Shown here piece by piece: positions 61,483 through 64,000 of a stretch of DNA of 64,000 bases (its first letter is position 1; each line of letters opens with the position of its first letter). This DNA is from UA16 sp905478895 (GTDB taxonomy: Bacteria; Bacteroidota; Bacteroidia; Flavobacteriales_D; Sanyastnellaceae), in the NCBI GenBank assembly GCA_943788495.1, contig CALSQO010000001.1, positions 248,001 through 312,000 of the forward strand, given 5' to 3'. Position numbers and translations under genes: made by a program. Under the pieces are notes generated by a model. It did not search any database. It was given only the letters and a program-made list of their open reading frames with translations, and was not told the origin of the DNA.

Positions 61483-61881
61483 ATGGGAAAACGAAAAAGA
61501 ATTGCCGCTGACGCGCGCAAAGAGGAAATGAAGAGCACGGCCATAGCCAAGCTCAACAATTGTCCTACATCACCGCGAAAGATGCGTTTGGTTGCAGATA
61601 GCGTCCGAGGAAAGGATGTTTTTCAAGCTTTGAATATCTTGAAATTCAGCCCCCAAGAAGCGTCGAACCGACTTGAAAAACTATTGCTCTCAGCCATTGC
61701 GAATTGGGAAGCAAAAAATGAAGGTGCTCGACCAGAGGAAGCGGATCTAATCATCCGTGAAGTGAAAGTCGATAGTGCCCGAATGCTGAAGCGATTGCAA
61801 ACAGCACCTCAAGGTCGCGCGCACCGCATTCGCAAGCGCAGCAACCACGTAACCATCATTGTAGACTCCGTCAAAAACTGA
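61483..61881 (+). CDS. rplV: 50S ribosomal protein L22
   Basis: 132 residues with a Lys-rich N-terminal extension before NNCPTSPRKMRLVADSVRG. The beta-hairpin at the tunnel (RMLKRLQTAPQGRAHRIRKRS) is normal. Confidence 0.97.
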   Translation: MGKRKRIAADARKEEMKSTAIAKLNNCPTSPRKMRLVADSVRGKDVFQALNILKFSPQEASNRLEKLLLSAIANWEAKNEGARPEEADLIIREVKVDSARMLKRLQTAPQGRAHRIRKRSNHVTIIVDSVKN

Positions 61882-61884
61882 TTC

Positions 61885-62610
61885 ATGGGACAGAAAACAA
61901 ATCCGATTGGCAATCGCCTGGGTTTCATCCGAGGATGGGATTCGAACTGGTACGGAGGAAACGACTACAAGGACAAACTTGTGGAAGATGAGCGCATCCG
62001 CGAATACCTTTTGGCTCGTTTGCGCAAAGCAAGCGTTTCAAACATCATCATTGAGCGCACGCTCAAGTTGGTCACGGTTACCGTGAAGTCAGCCCGCCCG
62101 GGTGTCATCATTGGCAAGGGAGGTCAGGAGGTTGATAAGTTGCGCGAGGAGCTCAAGAAATTGACGGGCAAGGAAGTTCAAATTAACATCTTTGAAATCA
62201 AGCGTCCCGAATTGGATGCGAAGCTGGTTGCAGAGAGTGTTGCTCGTCAAATTGAAGCACGTATTTCACACCGACGCGCAATCAAAATGGCCATTGCTGG
62301 CACGATGCGTTTGGGTGCTGAAGGCATCAAGATCAACATCGCTGGCCGTGTGAATGGCGCCGAGATTGCTCGTTCTGAGTCATACAAAGAAGGACGTATT
62401 CCTTTGCACACATTCCGAGCGGACATCGACTACGCGTTGATGGAGGCCCACACTACCTACGGACGAATCGGCATCAAGTGCTGGATTTGCCGTGGGGAAA
62501 TTTATGGCAAGAAAGACTTGTCACCGATTCCACCTCAGAAGCAATCGAAAGATCGCCGCCCAGGGAATGCAAGCCGTCCAGGCGGAGGACGTCGACGAAC
62601 CCGTAACTGA
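61885..62610 (+). CDS. rpsC: 30S ribosomal protein S3
   Basis: 241 residues. KH domain with GVIIGKGGQEVDKLREEL, S3 C-terminal domain (GRIPLHTFRADIDYA) and a basic tail. Part of the mRNA entry helicase. Confidence 0.98.
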   Translation: MGQKTNPIGNRLGFIRGWDSNWYGGNDYKDKLVEDERIREYLLARLRKASVSNIIIERTLKLVTVTVKSARPGVIIGKGGQEVDKLREELKKLTGKEVQINIFEIKRPELDAKLVAESVARQIEARISHRRAIKMAIAGTMRLGAEGIKINIAGRVNGAEIARSESYKEGRIPLHTFRADIDYALMEAHTTYGRIGIKCWICRGEIYGKKDLSPIPPQKQSKDRRPGNASRPGGGRRRTRN

Positions 62611-62625
62611 TAGAAGATTTAGGTC

Positions 62626-63045
62626 ATGCTACAGCCGAAAAGAACCAAGTTTAGGAAGATGCAAAAGGGGCGGATACGCGGATTGGCGTATCGCGGAAGT
62701 ACCCTTGCATACGGATCGTTTGGAATCAAAACGTTGGAAGAAGGATTTATCACTTCTCGACAGATTGAGGCCGCTCGTATTGCGATCAACCGGTATATGA
62801 AACGTGAAGGACAAGTATGGATTCGAATTTTTCCAGACAAGCCGATTACCTCGAAGCCTGCGGAAGTACGTATGGGTAAAGGTAAAGGTGCTCCCAGCCA
62901 TTGGGTGGCTCCAGTGCGTCCTGGACGTTTGATGTTTGAGGTGGATGGAGTTTCTCCAGAAACCGCTCAAGAAGCTTTGCGACTCGGAGCACAAAAGCTG
63001 CCCGTGAAATGCAAATTTGTTGTACGACCTGATTATGCACAGTGA
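62626..63045 (+). CDS. rplP: 50S ribosomal protein L16
   Basis: 139 residues (LQPKRTKFRKMQKGRIRG; the MGKGKGAPSHWVAPVRPG loop near the A-site). Stop overlaps the L29 start by one base. Confidence 0.98.
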   Translation: MLQPKRTKFRKMQKGRIRGLAYRGSTLAYGSFGIKTLEEGFITSRQIEAARIAINRYMKREGQVWIRIFPDKPITSKPAEVRMGKGKGAPSHWVAPVRPGRLMFEVDGVSPETAQEALRLGAQKLPVKCKFVVRPDYAQ

Positions 63046-63242
63046 TGATTGAGATGACAGAAATCCGACAGCTGTCCGACTCCGATTTGATGGAGCGGAT
63101 TGAGACCGAGCGTGAGTCGCTCGCCAAGCTGCGCTTCAACCACACCGTTGCGGGGTTGGAGTCTACAACGGCCTTGAAGAACAAAAAGCGCGATGTTGCG
63201 CGCTTGCTTACAGAAATGAACGCACGCAATAAGAACTCATGA
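63045..63242 (+). CDS. rpmC: 50S ribosomal protein L29
   Basis: 65 residues (TEIRQLSDSDLMERIETE, then LRFNHTVAGLESTTAL). ATG 63045 overlaps the L16 stop; ATG 63054 is a possible shorter start. Stop overlaps the S17 start. Confidence 0.95.
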   Translation: MIEMTEIRQLSDSDLMERIETERESLAKLRFNHTVAGLESTTALKNKKRDVARLLTEMNARNKNS

Positions 63243-63514
63243 GCACTGAAACTAGCACCACGGATCGCAATATGCGGAAAGAGCGTATTGGCGTTGTGAC
63301 TTCGAATTCCATGACCAAGAGCATTGTTGTTGCTGTTGAGCGAAAGGAGAAGCACGTGAAATACGGGAAATTCGTCAAGAAGACAAGCAAGTTTATGGCC
63401 CATGATGAGGCAGACACTTGCAACGTTGGCGACACAGTACGGATCATGGAAACACGCCCATTGAGCAAAAGCAAGTGCTGGCGCTTGGTGGAGGTAGTAG
63501 AGCGTGCGAAGTAA
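63239..63514 (+). CDS. rpsQ: 30S ribosomal protein S17
   Basis: 91 residues; OB fold with RKERIGVVTSNSMTKSIVVA. A short polar N-terminal tail precedes it. ATG overlaps the L29 stop by four bases. Confidence 0.97.
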   Translation: MSTETSTTDRNMRKERIGVVTSNSMTKSIVVAVERKEKHVKYGKFVKKTSKFMAHDEADTCNVGDTVRIMETRPLSKSKCWRLVEVVERAK

Positions 63515-63549
63515 TCCCTTGGATTGAATAAAGAGAAAGAAATCAAAAG

Positions 63550-63918
63550 ATGATACAGCAAGAATCCCGCATGAAAGTGGCCGACAACAGCGGCGCAAAG
63601 GAAGTCCTTTGCATCCGTGTGTTGGGTGGTACACGCCGGCGATATGCAAGCATCGGCGACACCGTAGTGGTGAGCGTGAAGCATGCAGCACCAAACGGTG
63701 GCATCAAGAAAGGTGCCGTATCGAAAGGTGTCGTAGTGCGCACCAAGAAGGCCGTTCGTCGTCCCGATGGTTCTTACATCCGATTCGATGACAATGCAAT
63801 TGTGTTGTTGAACGCGAATGGCGAGATGCGAGGAACACGGATCTTTGGCCCTGTGGCCCGTGAACTCCGTGAAAAGGACTTCATGAAAATTGTTTCATTG
63901 GCCCCTGAGGTGCTTTAA
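63550..63918 (+). CDS. rplN: 50S ribosomal protein L14
   Basis: 122 residues (MIQQESRMKVADNSGAKEVLCIRVLGG; KGVVVRTKKAVRRPDGSYIRFDDNA). Complete. Confidence 0.98.
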   Translation: MIQQESRMKVADNSGAKEVLCIRVLGGTRRRYASIGDTVVVSVKHAAPNGGIKKGAVSKGVVVRTKKAVRRPDGSYIRFDDNAIVLLNANGEMRGTRIFGPVARELREKDFMKIVSLAPEVL

Positions 63919-63929
63919 TCTGAACGAAG

Positions 63930-64000
63930 ATGTTTAAGCGATTAAAAGTCAAAAAAGGTGATACCGTAAAAGTGCTAGCTGGCGGAAGCAAAGGCAAGCA
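63930..64000 (+). CDS. rplX: 50S ribosomal protein L24, start only
   Basis: The last 71 bases give MFKRLKVKKGDTVKVLAGGS..., the start of L24 with its KOW motif (KKGDTVKVLAG). The gene runs out of the window. Confidence 0.93.
   Translation, partial: MFKRLKVKKGDTVKVLAGGSKGK

Overview
The window is a 64 kb piece of a Bacteroidota chromosome, most likely of the class Flavobacteriia. The lineage is inferred from content: ExbB/ExbD set with a small membrane protein between them, DUF4290, FISUMP and Por-type (type IX secretion) C-terminal domains, thioredoxin-reductase-like ferredoxin reductase, promoters of the TTG-N17..23-TAnnTTTG type, and very few Shine-Dalgarno sequences. No species is claimed. 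The sequence is gene-dense, with many ATGA/TGATG stop-start overlaps.

Layout. 1-4.3 kb: end of tatD, a PhzF-like gene and an exbB-(membrane protein)-exbD-exbD operon. 4.3-12.6 kb: a probable broken SGNH-like gene, a 2-hydroxyacid dehydrogenase with mgtE, tadA, a MurG-like glycosyltransferase, the trmB-ATL-mrp-nfu operon and a ferredoxin reductase/ferredoxin pair. 12.7-19.9 kb, minus strand: a surface polysaccharide sugar-nucleotide cluster (PHP phosphatase, rfbB, wbpA-type dehydrogenase, frameshifted wbpD-type acetyltransferase, UDP-glucuronate decarboxylase, ugd, wbpE-type aminotransferase). 20-22.2 kb: an outer-membrane protein and waaA. 22.3-24.3 kb: tRNA-Leu(UAA) followed by a 1.86 kb island between two perfect 58-bp direct repeats that copy the tRNA 3' end plus its terminator. 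24.4-30.2 kb: a tightly coupled five-gene operon of unknown product (P450, E2-like acyltransferase, fatty acid hydroxylase, GH3 acyl-amide synthetase, enolase-superfamily epimerase). 30.3-42.4 kb: a lipoprotein, peptidyl-prolyl isomerase, tRNA-Gly, acpH-like gene, DUF4290, murA, TlpA-like thioredoxin, grpE-dnaJ, an ABC exporter, ppx/gppA and a sigma-54 activator. 42.4-55.2 kb: alaS, M23 peptidase, MerR regulator, hldD, queD-folE, BI-1 protein, a secreted peptidylarginine-deiminase-like enzyme, esterase, lipoprotein and uvrD/pcrA. 55.4-64 kb: the ribosomal operon rpsL-rpsG-fusA-rpsJ-rplC-D-W-B-rpsS-rplV-rpsC-rplP-rpmC-rpsQ-rplN-rplX (cut), without tuf.

Most noteworthy: the unknown P450/GH3/epimerase operon; the integrase-less island with attachment-site repeats; a DnaJ that has lost exactly the two motifs forming one zinc centre; a MurA with Asp in place of the fosfomycin-target Cys; a sigma-54 activator without HTH and with GAFTSA instead of GAFTGA; and a PPAD-like secreted deiminase whose promoter position decides a TTG start. 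No CRISPR array, rRNA gene or intact transposase was seen.
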